Origin: an uncultured Clostridia bacterium
GTDB lineage: Bacteria > Bacillota > Clostridia > Oscillospirales > Oscillospiraceae
Assembly: GCA_946542465.1 (NCBI GenBank)
Contig: CAMNKQ010000002.1
Coordinates: forward strand, 1-47,056
DNA: 47,056 nt
Reading direction: 5' to 3'
Part shown: one piece after another, positions 16,957 to 26,319 of the stretch
Layout: every line of letters begins with the position of its first letter
Numbering within the stretch: position 1 is the stretch's first letter
Program-made: the position numbers and the translations under genes
Notes under the pieces: generated by a model
Database searches by the model: none
What the model saw: the letters and a program-made list of their open reading frames with translations, nothing else
Told to the model about the DNA's origin: nothing

Positions 16957-18231
16957 TCAGACCCTCCCTCCGGTGATGATGTCCAGGATCTCCGCCTCCG
17001 TGTAATAGCGGGCGCTGGTGTAGGTGCGCAGCTTGTTGGAGGAGGTGATCACGTTTTTCTTTTTGCAGAGGGGATTGTTCATGTACATGAGCGGGCAGAT
17101 ATAGCTCAGCACCACGCCCATGCGCTCCAGCCGGTAGGCACCCATGGTCTTTTCAAACTCCCGGATGACCGGGGTCGGGGCGGTAAAGACCGTGGGCACG
17201 GCCACCTTCTTGCGCCCGTTTTTCCGCAGACCCGCTTCCACCGCGTCGGTCCAGTCCTTGAGCTGCTGGAGGGACATGTGCGGGCAGCCGACAAAGCAGA
17301 GCTCCGGCTTGGCCTCGGGCTTTTTCCAGACGATGGGATAATTGGCCTTGACGCGCTCCAGCTCTTTGTCGTCGATCACGTAGACCTGCGCGTCGGGGAG
17401 GATCAGGCTCTCGCCCAGCTCCTGCGCCTCGGGGGTGAGGCCGGCGATGTGGTAGAGGCCCACCGCGCCGTTGGAGGCGGTGGCCGCGCCGAAGTCCTTC
17501 AGATAGGCCTTGGCCTCATCGTTCAGCTCCGTGCCCAGCCAGGGCTCCAGCCCCTTGACGTAGGGCACCTCTTCCATGACCTTCATGCCGATGGCCGAGC
17601 CCAGCAGCTGGGCCTCCGGCCTGTGCTGACATTTGACCTCCACGACCCAGCTGGCCTTGCGGCCCGCATCGGTCAGCAGGCCGAACTCAGGGACAAAACC
17701 GGCGATGGAGCCCATCAGCTCGATCATGCCGGAGTTGCGGTTGCAGCGGGCGCCCAGGACGGAGTTGGCGTAGACCACGGCGGAGGATTCCGCCCAGGAG
17801 AGCACGTCGCCCTTCTTCGGCGTGTTGCCCACCTGGTCCAGATAGCAGGCGCAGGTGTAGTCGTCATCGTTCGTGATGCCCAGCTTGCGCATCTGCTCCT
17901 CGTAGCGCTGCTGCTGGGTGTACATGATCTTTTTGAACACCAGGTCGTCCAGCAGGGAAGAGGGCACCCGGGGGTCCAGCGGCTTGGGATCGGCGGTGAA
18001 CTTCTGGTTGGCGGGGAGCCCGGCCGCGATCAGCGTGTCGTAGAGATCGTAGACCGGCTTCATGACCTCCAGACCGAAGGAGATCACCGTGTGGCCGTAG
18101 CTGCTGGTGACCGGCACCATGCGCTCGGCCCCAAAGGTGTCGCCATACATGACAAGGGTCTTGACGATCTTGGCCATGACCTCGCCCTGGCTTCCGTCCA
18201 GAAGGGCCTGCTGCTCCGGCGTCAGTTTCAT
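16957..18231 (-). CDS. Aconitase X catalytic domain protein (DUF521, large subunit)
   Basis: MKLTPEQQALLDGSQGEVMAKIVKTLVMYGDTFGAERMVPVTSSYGH, WAESSAVVYANSVLGARCNRNSGMIELM, CFVGCPHMSLQQL; adjacent to the small subunit. Confidence 0.9.
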   Translation of the reverse strand: MKLTPEQQALLDGSQGEVMAKIVKTLVMYGDTFGAERMVPVTSSYGHTVISFGLEVMKPVYDLYDTLIAAGLPANQKFTADPKPLDPRVPSSLLDDLVFKKIMYTQQQRYEEQMRKLGITNDDDYTCACYLDQVGNTPKKGDVLSWAESSAVVYANSVLGARCNRNSGMIELMGSIAGFVPEFGLLTDAGRKASWVVEVKCQHRPEAQLLGSAIGMKVMEEVPYVKGLEPWLGTELNDEAKAYLKDFGAATASNGAVGLYHIAGLTPEAQELGESLILPDAQVYVIDDKELERVKANYPIVWKKPEAKPELCFVGCPHMSLQQLKDWTDAVEAGLRKNGRKKVAVPTVFTAPTPVIREFEKTMGAYRLERMGVVLSYICPLMYMNNPLCKKKNVITSSNKLRTYTSARYYTEAEILDIITGGRV

Positions 18232-18459
18232 AGCATCACATCCTTTGTTGTTGATTACTTTCAGTCTATCACGGCGGAAAAGAGAAGTCAACGCAGGGTG
18301 CAAGTCCGAAAAACCGACGGAATGATCCAATATATCCTTAAATATTGAATAATAATAAAAATTATATAATTCCTGTATGGACAAAATGGGGAAGGAAAGA
18401 TACAATATAGCCACAGGAATGGAAACAATTCCGGAATTATCAAACAGGAGGAATGCAAC

Positions 18460-20490
18460 ATGAACGTATCCCGCAGAGATTTCCTGAAGGGCTCCGTCGC
18501 CGGTGCGGCCGCGCTGGCGCTGGGCAGCCTGGGCCTGAACTCCCAGGTCGAAGCGGAGGCCGCCGGCCTCAACAGCAAGGATCCCGGCGAGAAGCCGAGC
18601 TTCTTCACCAATCCCTACAACCATGTGGCCTCTGACGCCGCGCAGGTCGTCACGGCGGAAGTCGTCGTGGTCGGCGCCGGCAACGCGGGCTGCGCCGCGG
18701 CGGCGTCCCTGGCGGACAACAACGTGCAGACCGTGGTCATTGAGCAGCAGAACGTCATCCACGGCCAGGGCGGCGGCATCGGCATGGTCAACACCAAGTT
18801 CATCCAGAGCCTGGTGGACGAGGGCAAGCTGGACGGCCTGACCGACGTCGTGCAGCACCAGAACATCTGGATTCAGCGCTGCGGCAGCCGTGTCAACGAG
18901 AAGCTGGTCTCCATGTGGTTCAACAACGCCCCGGCGACCGGCGACTGGCTGATCGACAAGTGCGCCGAATATGGCGTCATCCCCCTGTCCTTCCGTGCCC
19001 GCGCGCCGAAGGCCATCGTCCCCGAGACCTATGACTACCACATGTTCTTCGGTGTGGGCGACTACCAGTTTGACGACAAGTGCGGCTACTTTGCGGCCAC
19101 CAACGTCTGCTACACCGACGCCCAGCGCGCGGACAAGCATGACAAGCCCGCCGTGTTCTTCTTCAACACCAAGGCCCAGGATCTGCTGGTGGAGGACGGC
19201 CGCGTGGTCGGCGTCTTTGCCGAGCGCGACGGTGAGCTCTGGCTCTTCCGCGGCACCAAGGGCGTGATCCTCGCCACCGGCGGCATCCATGAGGATCCCG
19301 AGATGACCGCCTACTACTGCGACGACTATGTCAACCGCGTCCAGCGCTGCGAGCATGGCCCGGCCGGCTTCTCCACCGGCGACGGCCACAAGATGGGCCT
19401 CTGGGTCGGCGGCAAGATGCAGGACAACGGTCCCTTCCCGCTGATGCTCCATCCCCAGGCCAACGCCATGTTCCACGGCTGCTTCCCCTTCGTCAACACC
19501 AACGGTGTGCGCTTCATGAACGAGGGCGCCTGGGTGCAGGGCAAGTCCATGAACATCATGAACCAGCCCGGCTACATCGCCTACTCCATCTTTGACAAGA
19601 ACTACGGCGAGTATAACCGCAAGTCCCTGGAGGGCGAGACCGGCGGCGGTATGTTCTGGGATACCATGTCCGCGGGCGTCGGCGATCCCTTCACCGATGA
19701 TGACGTGACCGCCACGGTCGAGAGCGACGTGGTCAACGGCAACACCCTCGTGGCCGATACGCTGGAAGAGCTGGCCGAGAAGATCGGCTGCCCGGTGGAC
19801 ACCTTTGTAGAGACCATCAAGCGCTACAACGAGATGGTCGCCCAGCAGTTCGACGACGACTTCCACAAGCCCGTGGAGTTCCTCTATCCCGTGGAGGAAG
19901 GCCCCTTCTACGCCGCCAAGATCGGCGTGGCGCTGCTGGGTATCTGCGGCGGTCTGTCCGTGAACACCGATCTGCAGGTCCTCAACACCGAGAAAGAGCC
20001 CATCCCCGGCCTCTTCGCCACCGGCAACACCTCCGGTGATCTGTACGCCATCGACTATCCCATCAACTGCGCCGGCAACTCCAACGGGCGCTGCTTCATC
20101 TGGGGCTACCTGCTGGGCCAGCGGATGCCGAACTTCCCCGACACCGGCGAGGAACTGACCTCCTACGACGAGCTTGTCGCGCTCAAGGGCGAGGACAGCG
20201 CCCAGGTTATCGCCGATACCACGGTCTACAACGACGGCGTCTATGAGGGCGTCGGCACCGGCCGCAACGGCGATATCAAGGTCGCCGTCACCGTCACCGA
20301 CGGCAAGATCGCCGCGGTCGAGGTGCTGGAGCATGCCGAGTCCGCCGATATCGGCGCGGCCGCCCTGCCCAAGCTGGTGGATCAGGCGGTCGCCGCCAAC
20401 TCCGCCGCCATCGACGGCGCGTCCGGCGCATCCATGACCAGCGAAGGCTTCCGCCAGGCGGTCGCCATGGCGCTGGAACTGGCCAAGTAA
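18460..20490 (+). CDS. Tat-exported FAD-dependent (fumarate-reductase-like) oxidoreductase with C-terminal FMN-binding domain
   Basis: Tat motif SRRDFLKG; Rossmann VVVGAGNAGCAAAASLAD; fumarate-reductase-type C-terminal region; FMN_bind with DGASGASMTS flavinylation-like motif. Confidence 0.92.
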   Translation: MNVSRRDFLKGSVAGAAALALGSLGLNSQVEAEAAGLNSKDPGEKPSFFTNPYNHVASDAAQVVTAEVVVVGAGNAGCAAAASLADNNVQTVVIEQQNVIHGQGGGIGMVNTKFIQSLVDEGKLDGLTDVVQHQNIWIQRCGSRVNEKLVSMWFNNAPATGDWLIDKCAEYGVIPLSFRARAPKAIVPETYDYHMFFGVGDYQFDDKCGYFAATNVCYTDAQRADKHDKPAVFFFNTKAQDLLVEDGRVVGVFAERDGELWLFRGTKGVILATGGIHEDPEMTAYYCDDYVNRVQRCEHGPAGFSTGDGHKMGLWVGGKMQDNGPFPLMLHPQANAMFHGCFPFVNTNGVRFMNEGAWVQGKSMNIMNQPGYIAYSIFDKNYGEYNRKSLEGETGGGMFWDTMSAGVGDPFTDDDVTATVESDVVNGNTLVADTLEELAEKIGCPVDTFVETIKRYNEMVAQQFDDDFHKPVEFLYPVEEGPFYAAKIGVALLGICGGLSVNTDLQVLNTEKEPIPGLFATGNTSGDLYAIDYPINCAGNSNGRCFIWGYLLGQRMPNFPDTGEELTSYDELVALKGEDSAQVIADTTVYNDGVYEGVGTGRNGDIKVAVTVTDGKIAAVEVLEHAESADIGAAALPKLVDQAVAANSAAIDGASGASMTSEGFRQAVAMALELAK

Positions 20491-20504
20491 TCCTCATTCC
20501 AAGC

Positions 20505-20542
20505 AAAAAAGATCCGTTTCCGAGTGGAAACGGATCTTTTTT
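20505..20542. terminator. Bidirectional terminator between convergent genes
   Basis: AAAAAAGATCCGTTTCC-GAGT-GGAAACGGATCTTTTTT. Confidence 0.92.
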
Positions 20543-20548
20543 GTGGCA

Positions 20549-22795
20549 TTATTCGTCCAGATCCAGGCTCAGGTTCTGGCCGATCACGGCGTTGGAGACG
20601 TGCAGCACGCGGTCCTTGATCTCCTGGGTGCGGCCCTGGTTCCAGTACTGGGTGCCGATGTAGCCGCAGGTGCGGCGGGCGACGTTCATCTTGTTCTGGT
20701 CCCGGTTGCCGCAGCGCGGGCAGGTCCAGAGAAGCTTGCCGTCCTCCTCCTGAATCTCGATCTCCCCATCCCAGCCGCAGACCTGGCAGTAATCGCTCTT
20801 GGTGTTGAGCTCGGCATAGAGGATGTTGTCGTAGATGAACTTCATCACAGCCATCACGGCGTCCAGGTTGTCGTTCATGTTGGGCACCTCGACGTAGCTG
20901 ATGGCGCCGCCGGGGGACAGGGCCTGGAACTTGGCCTCGATGCGGATCTTATCGAAGGCGTTGATGGGCTCGGTCACATGGATGTGGTAGGAGTTGGTGA
21001 TGTAGCCCTTGTCGGTGATGCCGGGGATCACGCCGAAGCGCTTCTGCAGGCACTTGGCGAACTTGTAGGTGGTGCTCTCCAGGGGGGTGCCGTAGAGGGA
21101 GTAGTCGATGTTCTCCGCGGCCTTCCACTTGGCGGTGTACTCGTTGAGCTTGCGCATGATTTCGAGGCCCAGTTCCTCGCCCTCCGGCTCGGTGAGCTTC
21201 TTGCCGTTGAGAGCCAGGACGCACTCCCACAGACCGGCATAGCCCAGGCTCAGGGTGCTGTAGCCGCCGTAGAGCAGGCGGTCGATGGTCTCGCCCTTTT
21301 TCAGGCGGGCCAGGGCGCCGTACTGCCAGAGGATGGGCGCCACGTCGGACAGCGTGCCCAGCAGCCGGTCATGGCGGCAGCGCAACGCCCGGTGGCAGAG
21401 CTCCATCCGCTCGTCGAAGATCTTCCAGAATTCGTCCATGTCGCCATGGGCGCTCAGGCCGATGTCCACCAGGTTCACCGTGACCACGCCCTGGTTGAAG
21501 CGGCCGTAATATTTGTGCTTGCCCGGCTCGTAATTGCCGGCGTTGGCGATGTTGCCCACGCCCGTGTCGGTGAAGCGGTCCGGGGTCAGAAAGCTGCGGC
21601 AGCCCATGCAGGTATAGACGTCCCCGCCCTTAAGCTCCTTCATCACCTTTTCGGAGATGTAATCGGGCACCATGCGCTTGGCCGTGCACTTGGCCGCGAG
21701 CTTGGTCAGGTAGTAGTACGGGGAATCCTCGTGGATGTTGTCCTCCTCCAGCACGTAGATCAGCTTGGGGAAGGCGGGGGTTACCCAGATGCCCTGCTCG
21801 TTCTTCACGCCCTCATAGCGCTGGTTGAGCACTTCCTCGATGATGATGGCCAGGTCCTTCTTCTCCTGCTCGTTTTTGGCCTCGCCCAGGTACATGAACA
21901 CCGTGACAAAGGGGGCCTGCCCGTTGGTGGTCATCAGGGTCACCACCTGGTACTGGATGGTCTGGACGCCGCGCTTGATCTCGGCGCGCAGCTGGTGCTC
22001 GGTCAGCTTGTCCAGCAGCGTATCGTTGATCGCGACGCCGGCCTCCCGCAGTTCCTCCTCGGTCTCCCGGCGGATGCGCTCCCGGCTGACCTGCACAAAG
22101 GGGGCCAGATGGGCCAGGGAGATGGACTGCCCGCCGTACTGGTTGGAGGCCACCTGGGCGATGATCTGGGTGGCGATGTTGCAGGCGGTGGAGAAGCTGT
22201 GGGGCTTCTCGATCAGGGTGCCGGTGATGACGGTGCCGTTTTGCAGCATATCCTCCAGATTCACCAGGTCGCAGTTGTGCATATGCTGGGCATAGTAGTC
22301 GCTGTCGTGGAAGTGGATGATGCCCTCGTTGTGGGCCTCCACGATGTCCTGGGGCAGCAGCATGCGCATGGTCAGATCCTTGGACACCTCGCCGGCCATG
22401 TAGTCGCGCTGGGTGGAGTTGATGACCGGGTTCTTGTTGGCGTTCTCCTGCTTGGCCTCCTCGTTGGCGCACTCGATCAGGCTGAGGATCTTGTCGTCGG
22501 TGGTGTTGGACTGGCGCACCAGGGCGCGGGTGTAGCGATAGGTGATGTAGCGCTTGGCGACCTCGAAAGCGCCGTGGGACATGATCTGCTTTTCCACCAT
22601 GTCCTGCACTTCCTCCACGCTGGGGGCGCGGCCCAGCAGCTCGCAGGTGGCGGAGACACGCTCGGTCATCTCCTGGATGTCCGCGTCGCTGAGGCGCTCG
22701 GAGCTGGCGGACGCCTCGCTGGCCTTGCCGATGGCGACGGCGATCTTGCGGCTGTCAAATTCGGTCTCGCTGCCGTTTCTCTTAATAATCTTCAC
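20549..22795 (-). CDS. nrdD: Anaerobic ribonucleoside-triphosphate reductase
   Basis: N-terminal ATP-cone; glycyl-radical C-terminus RRTCGYIGTQYWNQGRTQEIKDRV; zinc site CQVCGWDGEI...CPRCGNRDQNK. Confidence 0.97.
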   Translation of the reverse strand: MKIIKRNGSETEFDSRKIAVAIGKASEASASSERLSDADIQEMTERVSATCELLGRAPSVEEVQDMVEKQIMSHGAFEVAKRYITYRYTRALVRQSNTTDDKILSLIECANEEAKQENANKNPVINSTQRDYMAGEVSKDLTMRMLLPQDIVEAHNEGIIHFHDSDYYAQHMHNCDLVNLEDMLQNGTVITGTLIEKPHSFSTACNIATQIIAQVASNQYGGQSISLAHLAPFVQVSRERIRRETEEELREAGVAINDTLLDKLTEHQLRAEIKRGVQTIQYQVVTLMTTNGQAPFVTVFMYLGEAKNEQEKKDLAIIIEEVLNQRYEGVKNEQGIWVTPAFPKLIYVLEEDNIHEDSPYYYLTKLAAKCTAKRMVPDYISEKVMKELKGGDVYTCMGCRSFLTPDRFTDTGVGNIANAGNYEPGKHKYYGRFNQGVVTVNLVDIGLSAHGDMDEFWKIFDERMELCHRALRCRHDRLLGTLSDVAPILWQYGALARLKKGETIDRLLYGGYSTLSLGYAGLWECVLALNGKKLTEPEGEELGLEIMRKLNEYTAKWKAAENIDYSLYGTPLESTTYKFAKCLQKRFGVIPGITDKGYITNSYHIHVTEPINAFDKIRIEAKFQALSPGGAISYVEVPNMNDNLDAVMAVMKFIYDNILYAELNTKSDYCQVCGWDGEIEIQEEDGKLLWTCPRCGNRDQNKMNVARRTCGYIGTQYWNQGRTQEIKDRVLHVSNAVIGQNLSLDLDE

Positions 22796-22817
22796 GTGTG
22801 TTCCCTCCTGTTGGGAA

Positions 22818-22874
22818 ATACAAATCCTTGTGGCATCCTGTGGAGCAATCGGCGCTCAACACAAGATTTAGTGT
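22818..22874 (-). promoter_or_regulatory. Tandem NrdR-like boxes upstream of nrdD
   Basis: ACACAAGATTTAGTGT (22859-22874) and ATACAAATCCTTGTGG (22818-22833), starts 41 bp apart, resembling NrdR box ACACTATATATAGTGT. Confidence 0.6.
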
Positions 22875-23096
22875 TTGTCAGCCCGACTAACTTAGCACAT
22901 CTGGTAGGGAAAGTCAAAGAATTCTTTTTGTCGACTTTCGTCACAGTTTGTCTTTTTTCCTGAGTTAGACGAGATTATGGAGCCGAATCGTTCCCGCTTT
23001 CGGCGCCTTTTGGCGGGAAGCGGAACTTTTCCCGAAGGCAGCTTTCGGCTATGGGCAAAGTGACGATTTTTGAGGCCGGAAAGGGATAAAAAATCG

Positions 23097-23134
23097 TCAA
23101 GCATCGGAGGGACTTTTTTGCCTCCGATGCTTGA
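23097..23134. terminator. Hairpin terminator
   Basis: TCAAGCATCGGAGG-GACTTTTTTG-CCTCCGATGCTTGA, 14-bp perfect stem. Confidence 0.75.
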
Positions 23135-23152
23135 CAGATTTACCTTCTTTTT

Positions 23153-23884
23153 TCAGGCGGGCAGATAGCTCAGCGGATCCACCGCCGCGCCGTTTGCGGT
23201 CAGGGCGAAGTGCAGATGGCCCTCCTGGCCCACCTCGCAGAGGGCGCTGCTGCCCACGGCGCCGATCACGCTGCCCGGCTCCACCCAGTCGCCCACGGAC
23301 ACGGCCGGCTCCTCGGCCAGATTGGCGTAGACGCTGGTCATGCCGTCGCCGTGATCCACGGTGACCACGGTGCCGTAGAGATCATCCTGGGCGATCTGAA
23401 CGACGGAACCGGCATGGGCCGCGTTCACCGGACTGCCCAGAGGCGCGGCGATGTCGATGCCGGCGTGGGTGCGCCAGTCCTGCATGGTCACGTCATAGCG
23501 GAGAACCTCCAGGTCGTGCCGCCGCTCCACGGTGCCGCTCACCGGCCAGAGATAGAGGGGCGAGGACACGGGCACGGTCTCGCTCCAGACGGCCTCGGCC
23601 TCCGGGGCTTCCGCTTCCGGCTCCGTCTCCTGGGCGGTCTCCTCGGGCAGCGTTACCTGCACGGGGAGCGTCTCCTCCGCCACCGGCGGGACGATGATGG
23701 TCTCGACGCGCTCACTGGGCGCGTCCTGCTTCATGACGCTGATCTCTTCTTTCATAGCCCGATCTCCCGCCGCCATCATCCAGGCGGACGCGCCGATCAC
23801 CGCGGCGCACAGGAAAAGGACTATGTAGAAGCCCTTTCCGTTGAAAAATTCCTCCAGCTTGCCGCCGGAGCTCCTGCTGTTCAT
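23153..23884 (-). CDS. M23/LytM-domain membrane-anchored protein (SpoIIQ-like)
   Basis: N-terminal TM, acidic linker, then THAGIDIAAPLGSPVNAAHAGSVV...GHLHFALTANGAAVDPLSYL. Confidence 0.85.
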   Translation of the reverse strand: MNSRSSGGKLEEFFNGKGFYIVLFLCAAVIGASAWMMAAGDRAMKEEISVMKQDAPSERVETIIVPPVAEETLPVQVTLPEETAQETEPEAEAPEAEAVWSETVPVSSPLYLWPVSGTVERRHDLEVLRYDVTMQDWRTHAGIDIAAPLGSPVNAAHAGSVVQIAQDDLYGTVVTVDHGDGMTSVYANLAEEPAVSVGDWVEPGSVIGAVGSSALCEVGQEGHLHFALTANGAAVDPLSYLPA

Positions 23885-24021
23885 GGGTTATCCTCCTATT
23901 GCATACAAATTCAGGTTTGCAATCCTATTCTTTCCGGGCAGGAATGGAAATATACATCAGCGCTTGTAAAAAAAGGGAGGAGATGATAGACTGAAGCTAA
24001 CCTGAATCGGGAGGCAAGCCC

Positions 24022-24612
24022 ATGAACGTAGAAAAAGCCATCAAGAATTTCAAGCTCCGCGGCTATACGGTGCAGCATTTTGCCACCGGGGCGGAGGCGG
24101 CCGCCTATCTGAACGCGCAGATCGACAACACCACCGTCGGCATCGGCGGCAGCATGACGGCCCAGGAGCTGGGGCTGTACGAGACGCTCAGCGCCCATAA
24201 CCAGGTGTTCTGGCACTGGAAGGAGCCGGGCTGGGACACCCTGCACAAGGAGATCACCGCCAAGGTCTTCATCACCAGCGCCAACGCCATGACCGAGGGC
24301 GGCGAGATCCTGAACATCGACGGCCGGGGCAACCGCCTGGCCGGGCAGATCTTCGGGCAGAAGAAGGTCTATATCGTCGCCGGCACCAACAAGCTCTGTC
24401 CGGACTTTGAATCGGCGCTGTTTCGCGCCCGCAACACCGCCGCCGTCACCAACTGCAAGCGCTTTCCCAACAAGCCGCCCTGCCAGATCGATGACAAATG
24501 CCACGACTGCCGCTCGCCGGAGCGGATCTGCCGGGCGCTGGTGGTGCAGTGGATGCCCATGATGGACATGGAGAGCGAGATCATTCTGATCGACGAAGAC
24601 TTGGGATATTAA
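24022..24612 (+). CDS. LUD domain protein (lactate utilisation LutC/YkgG-like)
   Basis: VGIGGSMTAQELGLYETL, FITSANAMTEGGEILNIDGRGNRLAGQIFGQKKVYIVAGTNKL. Confidence 0.9.
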   Translation: MNVEKAIKNFKLRGYTVQHFATGAEAAAYLNAQIDNTTVGIGGSMTAQELGLYETLSAHNQVFWHWKEPGWDTLHKEITAKVFITSANAMTEGGEILNIDGRGNRLAGQIFGQKKVYIVAGTNKLCPDFESALFRARNTAAVTNCKRFPNKPPCQIDDKCHDCRSPERICRALVVQWMPMMDMESEIILIDEDLGY

Positions 24613-24623
24613 GGAGGAAAACG

Positions 24624-24971
24624 ATGGTACGCAGAAGTTCGGAGCGGAAGATCGAGACCAAGAAGATGTTCGGCGGCGAGGGCGAAGTCGTCCTCCAGCA
24701 CATCCTCAACGGGGCCGAGGAGATGTACGGCAAGGGCCGCGTCTTCGCCCATACGGTGCTGGAACCGGGCTGCGAGATCGGCTGGCACATTCACCACGGG
24801 GACGGCGAGACCTATTACATCCTCAAGGGCACGGGCCTGTATAACAACAACGGCGAGGAAGTCACGGTCGGCCCCGGGGACATCACCTCTGTGGACGACG
24901 GCGAGGGCCACAGCCTCAAGAATATCGGCGAAGACAAGCTGGAGACCATCGCCCTGATCCTGTATAAATAA
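24624..24971 (+). CDS. Cupin domain-containing protein
   Basis: VLEPGCEIGWHIHHGDGETYYILKGTGLYNNNGEEVTVGPGDITSVDDGEGHSLKN. Confidence 0.9.
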   Translation: MVRRSSERKIETKKMFGGEGEVVLQHILNGAEEMYGKGRVFAHTVLEPGCEIGWHIHHGDGETYYILKGTGLYNNNGEEVTVGPGDITSVDDGEGHSLKNIGEDKLETIALILYK

Positions 24972-24981
24972 GCGGAAAAGC

Positions 24982-25026
24982 AAAAAACACCCGACGCGGT
25001 CTTGTAAACCGGGTCGGGTGTTTTTT
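24982..25026. terminator. Bidirectional terminator
   Basis: AAAAAACACCCGAC...GTCGGGTGTTTTTT. Confidence 0.9.
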
Positions 25027-25032
25027 GGTGTC

Positions 25033-25272
25033 TTAATCCAGCACGTAGGGCAGGAGAGCGATCTGGCGGGAACGCTTGATCGCCTCGGTCAGCTCGCGCT
25101 GATGCATGGCGCAGGTACCGGTGGTACGGCGGGGCAGGATCTTGCCGCGCTCGGACAGGAAGCGGCGAAGCTTCGCGGTATCTTTGTAATCAATGTACGT
25201 GGCCTTGTCCACGCAGAACTGGCAAACTTTTCTGCGTTTGCGGTTCTTGGGGTTGTTCTTATCGAAAGCCAA
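25033..25272 (-). CDS. rpsR: 30S ribosomal protein S18
   Basis: [63 protein letters not shown]. Confidence 0.98.
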   Translation of the reverse strand: MAFDKNNPKNRKRRKVCQFCVDKATYIDYKDTAKLRRFLSERGKILPRRTTGTCAMHQRELTEAIKRSRQIALLPYVLD

Positions 25273-25297
25273 AGCGGTATCCTCCTATCAATAATTT

Positions 25298-25789
25298 TTA
25301 GAACGGCAGTTCGCCGTCGCCATCGTCCAGTTCCGAAAACGCGGAGGGCGCGGGAGCGCTGCTGCGCGGGCTGCTTTCGTAGCCGTAACCGCCGTTGCCG
25401 CGATTGTTGTCGTAGCTGTTGCGGTTATTGTCGTAACTGCCGTAGCTGCTGTTGGACTCACTGTCACGACGGCTCTCGCCGAAGTAGACGTTGTCAGCGA
25501 CGACTTCCCAGTTGGTGCGGTTGTTCCCGTCGCGATCCTGCCACTTGCGGGACTGCAGGCGGCCGGAGACCACGATCATGCTCCCCTTGTGGAAGTACTT
25601 GGAAACAAACTCACCGGTCTGACGCCAGGCGACACAGTCGATAAAATCGGTCTGCCGCTCGCCGCCGTCGCGCCCGCCGAAATCACGGTCGACCGCAACG
25701 GAGAAGGACGTCACGCTGACGCCGGACTGCGTGCTGCGCAGTTCGGGGTCCCGGGTCAGACGACCCATGATGGTGATGTGATTGAGCAT
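25298..25789 (-). CDS. ssb: Single-stranded DNA-binding protein
   Basis: MLNHITIMGRLTRDPELRSTQSGVSVTSFSVAVDRDF...; acidic tail DDGDGELPF. Confidence 0.98.
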   Translation of the reverse strand: MLNHITIMGRLTRDPELRSTQSGVSVTSFSVAVDRDFGGRDGGERQTDFIDCVAWRQTGEFVSKYFHKGSMIVVSGRLQSRKWQDRDGNNRTNWEVVADNVYFGESRRDSESNSSYGSYDNNRNSYDNNRGNGGYGYESSPRSSAPAPSAFSELDDGDGELPF

Positions 25790-25801
25790 CGGGGATCTCC
25801 T

Positions 25802-26098
25802 TTACTCTGCACGCAGGGTGATCAGGCGACGCAGGATGCCATCGGTGATACCGAGAATACGGTCCAGCTCAGCCGGGAACTCCGGGCCGCTGGTGAACTT
25901 CATCAGCACATAGTAACCTTCGGTCAGGTAGTCGATCTCATAAGCGAGCTTGCGCTTGCCCATTTCCTCCAGCTCCTCCAAAGTACCATTTGCCTCAACA
26001 AGCCCCTTGAACTTCTCAACAACCGCTGCGGTCTCCTCCTCGGAGAGCTTCGGGCTGATGATGTACATAACCTCGTACTTTTCGCTTGCTTTTGCCAT
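25802..26098 (-). CDS. rpsF: 30S ribosomal protein S6
   Basis: YEVMYIISPKLSEEETAAVVEKFKGLVEANG...KRKLAYEIDYLTEGYYVLMKFT. Confidence 0.97.
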   Translation of the reverse strand: MAKASEKYEVMYIISPKLSEEETAAVVEKFKGLVEANGTLEELEEMGKRKLAYEIDYLTEGYYVLMKFTSGPEFPAELDRILGITDGILRRLITLRAE

Positions 26099-26177
26099 GG
26101 TTGCACCTCCTTTTGGTCTTTTGGCCCTCCCTCTCAGGGGAGAGCAAGGATAGTCTGCCTCTTGGACAGGCCATATT

Positions 26178-26205
26178 ATTATACCGGTTTTCCCCGGAAT
26201 GTCAA
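26178..26205 (-). promoter_or_regulatory. Consensus promoter for rpsF-ssb-rpsR
   Basis: Reverse strand TTGACA - 16 nt - TATAAT. Confidence 0.8.
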
Positions 26206-26319
26206 GCATTTTTGCGAAGTTTTTCCCGGCTTTTCCGGGGCTTTGTTCACGCTTTTTCTCTTTTCCGGCCGGGAGGGACGTGGTATACTTGTCTCATCCC
26301 CATACAAGGAGACACTGCC

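Noticed and set aside
16957-20334. 1125-aa ORF as one giant gene
   Set aside because: Only the C-terminal part (start 18231) is the aconitase X large subunit; the rest is antisense to the flavin reductase gene.
20543-22963. 806-aa plus-strand ORF
   Set aside because: Antisense to nrdD, with shadow-like composition; nrdD on the minus strand is unambiguous.
26099-26177. S6:S18-binding leader RNA before rpsF
   Set aside because: Considered because such leaders are common, but the diagnostic conserved loop could not be matched with confidence.
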